The notes: generated by a model not told the origin, from the letters alone. A stretch of 20,075 bases of DNA from an uncultured Lachnospiraceae bacterium (GCA_910577835.1 CAJTOU010000052.1:137-20211), one strand, 5' to 3'; positions 1-6,288 are shown, counted from the first letter of the stretch. Translations and numbers: made by a program.

Positions 1-88
1 AATGTTATTTATAATTACAATGTTATTTATAATTACAATGTTATTTATAATTACAATGTTATTTATAATTACAGTGTTATATAACCAC
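1..88. repeat. 18-bp tandem repeat array (4 exact copies plus one degenerate)
   Basis: The unit aatgttatttataattac occurs four times without change at 1-18, 19-36, 37-54 and 55-72. A diverged fifth copy starts at 73 (agtgttatataaccac). There are no spacers between units, so it is a simple tandem array and not CRISPR-like. The array touches the window edge and may continue upstream. One frame is open and reads Met-Leu-Phe-Ile-Ile-Thr per unit, but the small ORF containing it has no ribosome binding site and runs into the next gene in another frame, so I do not call it coding. Each unit contains the decamer TTATTTATAA, which recurs as an inverted pair after the next gene. Confidence 0.9.
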
Positions 89-143
89 CAAAGCATACAC
101 GTTGAAACAGTGAGAAATGTTTGTAAAAACTTTCAGTATCTCG

Positions 144-165
144 ATATGGGTATATATGTCCATAT
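144..165. promoter_or_regulatory. Inverted repeat just upstream of the ATPase gene
   Basis: ATATGGGTA (144-152) and TATGTCCATAT (155-165) form a hairpin of about 9 bp, including two G-T pairs, around a 4-nt loop. It lies 19-40 bases before the start at 184. It could be an operator or a leader hairpin. No convincing -35/-10 pair was found next to it. Confidence 0.35.
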
Positions 166-183
166 TTTGAGTAGCAGTGTAAA

Positions 184-1788
184 ATGTCGAAAATATTTAA
201 TACGGCTGCTGTGTGTATACCAGAAAAGCATTATATGGTGGACCTGACAGAGCGAATAAATAAAATAAAGTCTCTGATAGAAGAAGGGAATTATTTTACG
301 ATAAACAGAGCAAGACAATATGGAAAAACTACGATATTACGTGCATTAAGCCGATATCTGCAAAAGGATTATTATGTTATTTTACTGGACTTTCAAACAT
401 TTGGCAATGCAGAATTTAAGAGTGAAAATACTTTTTCGATTTCATTTGCAGGTTCTTTTTTTAGGCTTTTAAAAAGAGTTTCTCCGGTTATGACAAATAA
501 ACTTGCCAAAAGTTTGTCTGAACTTCAAAAGAATATTGATAATAGAAATGAATTTTTTGCTCTTAAATCTCTTTTTGAAATTTTAAGCGATATATGTGAG
601 AGTGTAGATAAGCCTATTGTTTTGATGATTGACGAGGTTGATAATGCAGCGGATAATCAGGTATTCTTAGATTTTTTGGCTCAGCTTCGGGCTTATTATA
701 TTGACCGTGATATTCAGGCGACTTTTCAATCTGTTATATTGGCGGGGGTTCATGATATAAAAAATATGAAGCGAAAAATCCGGCCGGAAGATGAACATAA
801 ATTAAACAGTCCTTGGAATATAGCCACAGAATTTAATGTGGAAATGAGTTTTTCAAAAAATGAAATTATAGGAATGCTTTTGGAATATGAAGCTGATTAT
901 CATACAGGCATGAATATTGAGGAAATCGCCAGTTTACTTTATGATTATACATCTGGTTATCCAGTTCTTGTTTCCAGACTGTGCAAACTGATAGACGAAA
1001 AGGTTAGTAAACTTACTGATTTTGAATCTAAAAATACAGCATGGACAAGAAATGGATTTTATGAAGCTGTCAAAATGATTTTATCAGAAAAAAATACTCT
1101 GTTTGAATCACTGATTGAAAAACTCACACGTTATTCCGAATTAAATTCTATGCTTCGTTCCATGCTCTTTACAGGAAAAAGCATTGTTTATAATCCTGAT
1201 GAAGTGTCGATTGATATGGCAACTATGTTTGGATTTATCAAAAATGAGCATGGAAGAGCGGAAATTGCTAACAGGATTTTTGAAACAAGACTTTATAATT
1301 ATTATCTTTCGACAGCAGAAATGCAGTCACAGGATATTTACAAAGCATCTTTACAGGATAGAAACCAGTTTCTTGTGAATGGCCATCTGAATATGCGGCT
1401 GATTCTTGAGAAATTTGCAGTTCACTTTAACGACTTATATGGAGACAGCGGCGAAAAATTTGTGGAAGAAGAAGGAAGAAAATATTTTCTGCTTTATCTA
1501 AGGCCGATTATTAACGGTACTGGTAATTATTATATTGAGTCACGGACCAGAGAGCTTCGCAGGACAGATGTAATTGTGGATTATCATGGAGAGCAGTTTG
1601 TCATCGAAATGAAAATATGGCATGGCATGGAATATCATAACCGTGGAGAAAAACAGTTAATCGGATATCTGAATGATTATCATGTAAACAAAGGATATCT
1701 AATCAGCTTTAATTTTAACCAAAATAAACAGACAGGTATTCATGAAATAATTATAGGGGATAAAACTTTGATAGAAGTAGTTGTATAA
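184..1788 (+). CDS. AAA-ATPase-like protein with C-terminal PD-(D/E)XK nuclease domain
   Basis: This 534-aa protein matches the architecture of clostridial multi-copy proteins annotated as AAA-ATPase-like (PF09820) plus PD-(D/E)XK nuclease (PF08011); the family call is from memory. Residues 41-50 (NRARQYGKTT) are the family's degenerate Walker A, 145-151 (IVLMIDE) the Walker B, and SVILAGVHD near 183-191 a sensor-like strand. Near the C-terminus D462, E475 and K477 (E-M-K) form the nuclease signature, so both domains look intact. The N-terminus (F-N-T-A...C-I-P-E-K-H-Y-M-V-D) is typical for the family and supports this start, although the ribosome binding site is poor. The gene stands alone between a repeat array and an apparent uvrA stump, an accessory setting. 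Biological function is unknown; nucleic-acid processing linked to mobile or defence DNA is only an inference. Confidence 0.85.
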   Translation: MSKIFNTAAVCIPEKHYMVDLTERINKIKSLIEEGNYFTINRARQYGKTTILRALSRYLQKDYYVILLDFQTFGNAEFKSENTFSISFAGSFFRLLKRVSPVMTNKLAKSLSELQKNIDNRNEFFALKSLFEILSDICESVDKPIVLMIDEVDNAADNQVFLDFLAQLRAYYIDRDIQATFQSVILAGVHDIKNMKRKIRPEDEHKLNSPWNIATEFNVEMSFSKNEIIGMLLEYEADYHTGMNIEEIASLLYDYTSGYPVLVSRLCKLIDEKVSKLTDFESKNTAWTRNGFYEAVKMILSEKNTLFESLIEKLTRYSELNSMLRSMLFTGKSIVYNPDEVSIDMATMFGFIKNEHGRAEIANRIFETRLYNYYLSTAEMQSQDIYKASLQDRNQFLVNGHLNMRLILEKFAVHFNDLYGDSGEKFVEEEGRKYFLLYLRPIINGTGNYYIESRTRELRRTDVIVDYHGEQFVIEMKIWHGMEYHNRGEKQLIGYLNDYHVNKGYLISFNFNQNKQTGIHEIIIGDKTLIEVVV

Positions 1789-1878
1789 ATAACTGAATAA
1801 TTAATTTTTACAAATCAGGCTTTTATATCTTTTTTACTTATCAGTATCCTAAAAAAAGTCAAGGAATATAAAATTCTG

Positions 1879-1911
1879 TTATTTATAATATTCCTGTAAT
1901 TTTATAAATAA
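1879..1911. repeat. 10-bp perfect inverted repeat resembling the left array unit
   Basis: TTATTTATAA (1879-1888) and its exact complement TTATAAATAA (1902-1911) flank a 13-base spacer. The left arm with context (GTTATTTATAAT) matches 12 consecutive bases of the 18-bp unit at 1-72. The right arm with context (TGTAATT, then ATAAATAA) matches the inverted unit with a 2-base insertion. A second 7-bp pair, GGAATAT (1863-1869) and ATATTCC (1888-1894), overlaps it. The AT-rich background makes chance a real alternative. Confidence 0.5.
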
Positions 1912-1925
1912 GGCAGGTAAATGGC

Positions 1926-2012
1926 ATGAATCAATATATTAAAATAGAGCATGCAAAAGAAAATAATCTTATGGATACCAGTGTGGATATTCCATATTAT
2001 AGAGCTGGATAA
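1926..2012 (+). pseudogene. Truncated 5' remnant of a uvrA-type gene
   Basis: A 28-codon reading frame starts at 1926 with a good ribosome binding site (AGGCAGG, 1911-1917) and ends at TAA 2010-2012. The peptide begins MNQYIKIEHAKENNL and continues to SVDIP. It closely resembles the first residues of UvrA/UvrA-like ATPases (pattern Y-I-x-I-x-x-A-x-E-N-N-L-x-x-x-x-x-x-I-P), which precede the Walker A motif. The similarity stops exactly there and no Walker A or later UvrA sequence follows. It looks like the leftover start of a gene whose body was deleted. A short independent peptide gene is possible but less likely. Confidence 0.5.
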
Positions 2013-2120
2013 AACTGTCAGAAAATAACAAAGAAATAAAAAGTTTGGATGTCTAAAGCATATTATTCAAATGTAAAAATATATTATCTCTATAAGAAAA
2101 ATATCAGGAGATATAAAGAA

Positions 2121-2672
2121 ATGGAAGAAAAAACAGGCCATATTGTGAATACCTGCAGCTTTGCCGGTATAAAACCGATTATAATGGATTTGCCTTATCC
2201 GACGATTCAGGTAAAGGAAAAAAATCAGGCTTATGCAAATCTGCTCAGTATTGATTACTGCGGCTCTGTGTCTGAGCTGTCTGCAATTGCACAATATATT
2301 AATAACGAAAATTGTCTGTCTGCTAGGAATTGTCCTCTGGCAAAGACAATTTTGGGAATTGCAATGGCGGAAATGATGCATTTGCAGAAATTAGGAGAAC
2401 TTATCTCTCTACTGGGTGGAAATGTTGATTTTATGGCAAGACAGCAGAATGGAAGGCAGAAAATGTGGACTCCAGAATATCTGACAATTTCCAAAAATCC
2501 GCAGAAAATGCTGCTGGCTGATATAGAGGCAGAAAAAGGGGCGGTAAGTCAGTACAGAATGCATATTCAAATGATAAATGACAATTGTATCAAAGATGTG
2601 CTGGAAAGAATTATTATGGATGAGGAATATCATATTATGTTGCTTCAGATTTTGATGAAAGAAGTATCATAA
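2121..2672 (+). CDS. Ferritin-like (rubrerythrin/bacterioferritin-type) diiron protein
   Basis: Predicted 183 aa, cytoplasmic. The four-helix-bundle metal ligands are visible: E52 in helix 1 (SELSAIAQY), E84-x-x-H87 in helix 2 (EMMHLQ), E136/E138 in helix 3 (DIEAEKGA) and E168-x-x-H171 in helix 4 (DEEYH). This is the arrangement of ferritin-like clostridial proteins that bind two irons or manganese, with roles in iron handling or peroxide removal; the exact activity cannot be told. A longer frame begins at 2049, but that ATG has no ribosome binding site, whereas 2121 has AGGAG ten bases upstream, and the family core begins at the PYP motif near residue 26. Residues 52-171 hold all ligands, so the protein appears functional. 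It is a single-gene unit closed by a strong terminator. Confidence 0.8.
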   Translation: MEEKTGHIVNTCSFAGIKPIIMDLPYPTIQVKEKNQAYANLLSIDYCGSVSELSAIAQYINNENCLSARNCPLAKTILGIAMAEMMHLQKLGELISLLGGNVDFMARQQNGRQKMWTPEYLTISKNPQKMLLADIEAEKGAVSQYRMHIQMINDNCIKDVLERIIMDEEYHIMLLQILMKEVS

Positions 2673-2707
2673 ACAGTTGTGAGCAAAAAATAAGACAGGA
2701 AATATGT

Positions 2708-2760
2708 AAAAACAGAAAGCTGTATAATTCGGATAAACGAGTATATGGCTTTCTGTTTTT
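2708..2760 (+). terminator. Rho-independent terminator after the ferritin-like gene
   Basis: A perfect 13-bp stem forms between AAAAACAGAAAGC (2708-2720) and GCTTTCTGTTTTT (2748-2760), with a 27-base loop. The 3' arm supplies the T-run and more T follows at 2762-2766. It lies 36 bases after the stop codon. Confidence 0.85.
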
Positions 2761-2834
2761 ATTTTTAAATATTTTTAGAAAAATTCAGATAATAAATGAC
2801 AAAACATGGACCATATATTTATCAAAAAAAAATA

Positions 2835-2864
2835 TTGACATAAATAAAGAATTGAGTATATAAT
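2835..2864 (+). promoter_or_regulatory. Consensus SigA promoter for the blaI-M56 operon
   Basis: TTGACA (2835-2840) and TATAAT (2859-2864) are both perfect consensus hexamers, 18 bases apart. Transcription should start near 2871, giving a leader of about 150 nt before the repressor gene at 3024. Such a strong core promoter fits a gene held down by its own repressor. Confidence 0.85.
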
Positions 2865-2883
2865 GGGTATGGAACGCTGAAAA

Positions 2884-2909
2884 TTTTTTTAAGGGGGTAG
2901 TTAAAAAAA
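2884..2909. promoter_or_regulatory. AT-only inverted repeat just after the promoter (possible operator)
   Basis: TTTTTTTAA (2884-2892) and TTAAAAAAA (2901-2909) form a 9-bp perfect inverted repeat around GGGGGTAG. It lies about 13-38 bases after the predicted transcription start, where a repressor could block elongation. The classic BlaI/MecI operator core (TACA-n2-TGTA) is not visible in the leader, so operator function is only a guess. The rest of the leader (2910-3023) shows quasi-repeats of CAAC/GTTG but no open reading frame. Confidence 0.35.
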
Positions 2910-3023
2910 GAGATTAAAACATTATAATTAATCAAATAATCAACTGCTGCTGGTTATATTTACGCAGACGTTGGTTGTAGATTAGGGGCAACAAGTAAAG
3001 CAAAGGAAAGGAATGGTAAAAAG

Positions 3024-3440
3024 ATGAGCAATATACCAAGATTAACAGATTTAGAAACAATAATTATGAAAGTGCTGTGGCAGCATGATAGAGGGTTAAC
3101 CATACAGGAAATCACAGCATGTATTGAGGAGAAAAAAATTAGTACCGCTTCTGTTGCTCAGGCAGTAAAGCATATGCTTGCCAAGGAGGCAATAGAAGTT
3201 GGCAAGCATGTACCGGTAGCAAACGTATATGCTAGGACTTTTGCTACATGTTTTAGTCAGAAAGAGTTTCTCGCTTCTGAATTTAGCAGAATGCAGGAGG
3301 CGGTATATGGCAGAAGATGTCATACAGCAGGAATCGCAGCGGCATTTTTGGGCAGTGAAAGTGCAAAAAATATAGAAGCTGAGGAGATGGATGAACTTCA
3401 GAAAATTATAGATGAAAAGAAGAAGCAGATGAAAAAATAG
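3024..3440 (+). CDS. BlaI/MecI/CopY-family transcriptional repressor
   Basis: The 138-aa protein has the winged-helix domain of the Penicillinase_R family (PF03965) in residues 1-75: LTDLETIIMKVLW, then LTIQEITACI and STASVAQAVKHML as the recognition region, and a wing with VANVYARTF. The C-terminal half is the helical dimerisation part, which in this family is the site cut by the partner protease, and it ends in a lysine-rich helix. Length is near the family norm (about 120-140 aa). The start has AAAGGAAAGG upstream. The next gene, an M56 metallopeptidase, begins 28 bases after the stop. This is the usual repressor/antirepressor pairing, so it probably represses its own operon from 2835. It need not concern beta-lactams, as no beta-lactamase is nearby. 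Confidence 0.88.
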   Translation: MSNIPRLTDLETIIMKVLWQHDRGLTIQEITACIEEKKISTASVAQAVKHMLAKEAIEVGKHVPVANVYARTFATCFSQKEFLASEFSRMQEAVYGRRCHTAGIAAAFLGSESAKNIEAEEMDELQKIIDEKKKQMKK

Positions 3441-3468
3441 AAAAATAGAAAAACAGGAGAGAAACAAA

Positions 3469-4596
3469 ATGAATCTTTCCATCACGTCGATAGTAACTGC
3501 CTGTCTGCTGAATTCATTGCTGATTATTTGTGTATGTATTCTAGCAAAAAAGGACAGTGTTATTAGCAGGATGGGACCAGAATGTATGATTTTTATAATG
3601 CTGGTGATGATATTGCGGATGTTTCTTCCGTTTGAATTTCCGTATACGTACAGCATATGGATAGAGGATAGTTTGAGTTTTATTATGACATTTTTCTTGT
3701 ATCCTATATTTTCAGGGAACATTCAGATAATGGTCTGGCACGTCTTGATGGCAGTATGGGAAATTGGTGCCATATGGGGATTGATACACAGTATATTGAC
3801 GTATAGAAATATACTTCGATATACTGAACTGCTGCCTGAAGAAAAATGGGAAACAATTTTGGAGAAATATCATTTAAACCAGACAGAATTTGGAAATCTT
3901 GATAAAATGAAGCTGGCATACAGTCAGGGAATTTTTTCGCCATGTATAATGGGAATAAAGCATCCTTGTCTGATTCTGCCGGAGATGGATTATCCTGAAA
4001 AGCAATTCTATTATATTCTTCTGCATGAGAGTATGCATGTAAAAAACAGAGATATTATATGGAAAGTATTGATTGATATGCTTTGTATTGTATTTTGGTG
4101 GAATCCAGTGTTTCGCTATCTGAGGAAAGAGCTTTTTCAACTGATAGAGATGCGAAATGACATGAGGATTGTTTCAAAATTGTCAGAAGAGGAAGAAATC
4201 GAATATATGCAGGCTCTAAAGGATACTGCAGTTCAGGCGAAGGGGAAAGAGTTTGATTTTTGTGTTTCATTTAAAAGAAGAAAAAACAGTGAATTAAAAA
4301 GACGAATGAATCTTCTGAGAAACAGGAAATATTGCAGATGGCAACAGGTGGTATTTTGCTTTCTGGCTTTTGCAATGTTGTTTTTGACTTCGACGGTTAT
4401 TATTGAGCCGTATACTTTTAAAAATATCAAAGAAGAAGGGGAGAGACTTACAGATGAGAATACATATCTGGTAAGAAACGGGGATAGATATGATGTTTAT
4501 GTATATGGAAAATATGCTATAACAGTAGAAAATATAGAAGGATTTGAAGGCGTAACAATTTATGATAATTTAGAGGAGGCAAAGAAAAATGAGTAG
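3469..4596 (+). CDS. M56 (BlaR1/MecR1-like) membrane metallopeptidase without sensor domain
   Basis: The 375-aa membrane protein carries the M56 zinc motif H186-E187-S-M-H190 and a downstream E227-x-x-x-D231, matching the family's third-ligand region. Hydrophobic segments lie near residues 5-25, 42-60, 85-110 and 198-215, with a last one near 290-312. After the last helix only about 65 residues remain, predicted outside the cell. In BlaR1/MecR1 that place holds a penicillin-binding sensor domain of about 250 aa, which is absent here. Ribosome binding site AGGAG (3455-3459) is 9 bases before the start. The likely role is signal-triggered proteolysis that inactivates the BlaI-type repressor upstream. 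The signal is unknown, but the next gene overlaps by 8 bases and encodes a small secreted protein, a natural candidate partner. Confidence 0.85.
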   Translation: MNLSITSIVTACLLNSLLIICVCILAKKDSVISRMGPECMIFIMLVMILRMFLPFEFPYTYSIWIEDSLSFIMTFFLYPIFSGNIQIMVWHVLMAVWEIGAIWGLIHSILTYRNILRYTELLPEEKWETILEKYHLNQTEFGNLDKMKLAYSQGIFSPCIMGIKHPCLILPEMDYPEKQFYYILLHESMHVKNRDIIWKVLIDMLCIVFWWNPVFRYLRKELFQLIEMRNDMRIVSKLSEEEEIEYMQALKDTAVQAKGKEFDFCVSFKRRKNSELKRRMNLLRNRKYCRWQQVVFCFLAFAMLFLTSTVIIEPYTFKNIKEEGERLTDENTYLVRNGDRYDVYVYGKYAITVENIEGFEGVTIYDNLEEAKKNE

Positions 4597-4846
4597 AAAG
4601 AAAATTTTACAGGGTATAATAGCGGGGATAGCAACAGTATCTATTATAAATGCTGGCTGTATAAAAGATGTAAAGGCAGAAACAGCAGAGGTTGTCAATA
4701 CAAAGGTTGTTACAGAAGATAATTCTGTCAGTGTTAGAAGTTCTAAAAAAGTATGGGTTTATAAAGAAGAGAATGGAAAGAGATATATGAGATTATATGA
4801 TGCCACAAATCAAGTTTGGCTGACAGACTGGATAGTTTGCGCATAA
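4589..4846 (+). CDS. Small secreted protein, third gene of the blaI-M56 operon
   Basis: The 85-aa product has a classic signal peptide: MSRKK, a hydrophobic stretch (residues 6-23), and a V-K-A site predicting cleavage after A30. The mature part (about 55 aa) is polar, then ends in an aromatic block: V-W-V-Y-K (55-59), RYMRLYDATNQVWLTDWIVC (65-84). I recall similar C-terminal W-x-x-D-W-x-x-C endings in small exported Firmicutes proteins but cannot name a family. The ribosome binding site GAGGAGG (4573-4579) lies inside the M56 gene, and the ATG overlaps the M56 stop by 8 bases, so the two are translationally linked. A lipobox was considered at C24 (N-A-G-C) but position -3 is Asn, so a lipoprotein is unlikely. 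Possible roles are ligand, inhibitor or substrate of the M56 protease; none is shown. Confidence 0.75.
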   Translation: MSRKKILQGIIAGIATVSIINAGCIKDVKAETAEVVNTKVVTEDNSVSVRSSKKVWVYKEENGKRYMRLYDATNQVWLTDWIVCA

Positions 4847-4933
4847 AAATATTGGTAAATCCAAGTATATAGATAAAATAATTTAGGGTAAAATTTTATT
4901 CATAAAAATCATACAATATTCTGGTTTTATTCT

Positions 4934-4971
4934 AGAGAAAGCTTGTATTATTGCAATACAGGTTTTCTTTT
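4934..4971 (+). terminator. Terminator of the blaI-M56-secreted protein operon
   Basis: GAAAGCTTGTATT (4937-4949) pairs with AATACAGGTTTTC (4955-4967): 13 bp with two G-T pairs and a 5-base loop, followed by TTTT. It lies about 90 bases after the last stop codon and closes the three-gene unit. Confidence 0.8.
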
Positions 4972-5054
4972 GAGACTATTAGTTAGAAATATTTTGACTA
5001 TTGATTATAAATAAAATATGCCGAAAAATATTTTATAAAAAAATAAAGTTTATG

Positions 5055-5083
5055 TTGACAAATAAAAACATGGGTATTATGAT
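5055..5083 (+). promoter_or_regulatory. SigA-type promoter ahead of the decayed membrane gene
   Basis: TTGACA (5055-5060) and TATGAT (5078-5083) are 17 bases apart, a near-perfect promoter. It would start a transcript near 5090, 36 bases before the first ATG of the damaged frame. The promoter looks better preserved than the gene it serves. Confidence 0.65.
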
Positions 5084-5125
5084 TTGAATATAAAAATAAT
5101 AGACAAAGTAAATAGAAGAAAGAAA

Positions 5126-5408
5126 ATGGATGGATACCGGAATTGTCACATTATCATCAGTCTGTGTATGAGAGAATTGATTCAACTGGTTCCTTTCGTT
5201 ATTTTTTCAGTAGTTTTAACATGTTTTTGTGGAATGTTTTAGTGCAGAGACAGGAATTTTCCGGATTATTTATACTGGCGGGAACAGAAATAAAAGATAA
5301 TTGTTTTATATTTTTCTCGGAGTATTTATTTTGGCTGTAACAGAATTTCTGACTGTACTGTTTTGAAATACGAAACAAAAGAAAAAATCTTTGACTGAAA
5401 GATTATAA
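5126..5408 (+). pseudogene. Decayed two-helix membrane protein gene
   Basis: From ATG 5126 a 38-codon frame reads MDGYRNCHIII, then MRELIQLVPFVIFSVV and ends at TAG 5240-5242. One base shift before that stop continues into S-A-E-T-G-I-F-R-I-I-Y, an in-frame TAA, then LFYIFLGVFILAVTEFLTVL, an in-frame TGA, then the basic tail N-T-K-Q-K-K-K. The pieces form a coherent protein: transmembrane helix, short outside loop, second helix, basic cytoplasmic end. One frameshift and two stops would have broken it. The family is not recognised. Alternatives are that the first 38 codons are a functional small membrane peptide, or that the pattern is chance in AT-rich DNA, which readily encodes hydrophobic residues. 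Confidence 0.35.
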
Positions 5409-5506
5409 ATGTCGTTGATATAAATAATAATGGAGATAGAAGAATTAAATAATTAGTTTAGTACAGTAATTCTAATTTAATATTTAATTGCATTTGCCGA
5501 CATGGT

Positions 5507-5534
5507 TTGATAAAATTATTGTAATTCATACAAT
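5507..5534 (+). promoter_or_regulatory. Probable promoter of the response-regulator gene
   Basis: TTGATA (5507-5512) and TACAAT (5529-5534) are 16 bases apart, giving a leader of roughly 45 nt before the start at 5585. Each hexamer is one base off consensus. Confidence 0.5.
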
Positions 5535-5584
5535 GCAATCATGCACTATGCACATACATTATACAAAAAATCGAGGATGCTGTT

Positions 5585-6241
5585 ATGGAGATACTAATTA
5601 TCGAAGATGATGAAAATATTGCAGATGCTGTCAGAGAAATACTGTCCTTAAATAATTATCATACTGAAATATGCTATTCAGGGCTTGTGGCGGTAGACTG
5701 TGTACAGAGAAATTACTATGATTTAATTCTTTTAGATATTATGCTGCCCGGAATGGATGGTTTTCAGGTTATGGAGAAGATTTCGGGTAAAGATGTTCCT
5801 GTTATTTTTATAACAGCAAAGCAGAATATCGGAGATAAGCTGATGGGATTTTCACTTGGAGCTGAGGACTATATTGTAAAGCCGTTTAATTTTATGGAGC
5901 TGCTTGCAAGGGTAGAGGTGGTGTTAAGAAGAAATAAAAAAATGAGAAATGAATACAGTTACAGAGATGTAAAGATAAACCTTATTTCTCATCATGTTGT
6001 AAAAAATGGAGTAGATATTGAGATGACTCCAAAAGAATTTGAACTGCTGGTGCTTTTTGTTAAATATCAGGATTTAATTATGAGTCGTGAACAGCTTGTT
6101 AAATCTGTCGGAGGAGGAAATTCTCCAAAATCCACCAGAACCATTGACAATCATATTGGACAAATCAGAAAAAAACTTGATTGGAAGGATGTTCTGATAT
6201 CAATTCCCAAAATAGGATATAAATTAAAAAGGGAAAAGTAA
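5585..6241 (+). CDS. OmpR/PhoB-family response regulator (no adjacent kinase)
   Basis: 218 aa. The receiver domain (1-118) has the acidic pair D8-D9, phospho-acceptor D51 in LLDIMLPGMDG, T77 in FITAK and K99 in VKPF, so all signalling residues are present. A winged-helix DNA-binding domain fills about 123-218 (MTPKEFELLVLFV, then TRTIDNHIGQIRKKL and the IPKIGYKL wing). The ribosome binding site GAGGA (5573-5577) is 7 bases before the start. It is a single-gene unit: a terminator hairpin begins right at the stop codon and the next gene is convergent. No histidine kinase lies in the window, so it is an orphan regulator whose kinase is elsewhere or lost. Its targets are unknown. Confidence 0.92.
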   Translation: MEILIIEDDENIADAVREILSLNNYHTEICYSGLVAVDCVQRNYYDLILLDIMLPGMDGFQVMEKISGKDVPVIFITAKQNIGDKLMGFSLGAEDYIVKPFNFMELLARVEVVLRRNKKMRNEYSYRDVKINLISHHVVKNGVDIEMTPKEFELLVLFVKYQDLIMSREQLVKSVGGGNSPKSTRTIDNHIGQIRKKLDWKDVLISIPKIGYKLKREK

Positions 6242-6280
6242 CAGGGTGTAGAGATGCCTTTACTGCATTTCTACACCCTG
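6242..6280. terminator. Strong hairpin between convergent genes
   Basis: CAGGGTGTAGA (6242-6252) pairs perfectly with TCTACACCCTG (6270-6280). The stem extends by ATGC/GCAT and a G-T pair to 16 bp around a 7-base loop. It starts directly after the response-regulator stop and lies 8 bases beyond the 3' end of the minus-strand hydrolase gene. The T-tract is weak on the plus strand and moderate on the minus strand (TTACTTTTCCC). A shared bidirectional terminator is the natural reading. Confidence 0.75.
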
Positions 6281-6288
6281 CTCGCTGA

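Larger units (their letters stand above)
4972..5584. other. Gene-poor AT-rich gap with remnants
   Basis: No intact gene is supported in this 613-base stretch. It contains a promoter (5055-5083), a decayed membrane-protein frame (5126-5408), and the response-regulator promoter (5507-5534). An 11-base match to the inverted form of the left-edge repeat unit (ATTATAAATAA, 5004-5014) is also present. The sequence ATGCA occurs three times in 5533-5552 just before the response-regulator gene, with no interpretation offered. Confidence 0.6.

Noticed and set aside
1..88. CRISPR array
   Set aside because: Units are contiguous with no spacers, only 18 bp long, and no cas genes are present. The same applies to 8707-8778.
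2..247. 81-codon frame beginning with Met-Leu-Phe-Ile-Ile-Thr repeats
   Set aside because: It is the translation of the 18-bp array, has no ribosome binding site, lacks sequence character after the repeats and overlaps the well-supported ATPase gene.
2049..2120. Longer start for the ferritin-like protein
   Set aside because: The ATG at 2049 has no ribosome binding site and the added residues are Lys/Tyr-rich with no family resemblance, while 2121 has AGGAG at good spacing.
4589..4672. Lipoprotein signal in the small secreted protein
   Set aside because: C24 is preceded by N-A-G; the -3 residue should be aliphatic. The V-K-A signal peptidase I site at 28-30 is better.
5143..5340. 65-codon plus-strand frame
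   Set aside because: No ribosome binding site; it overlaps the better hydrophobic frames of the decayed membrane gene in other registers and has no recognisable feature.
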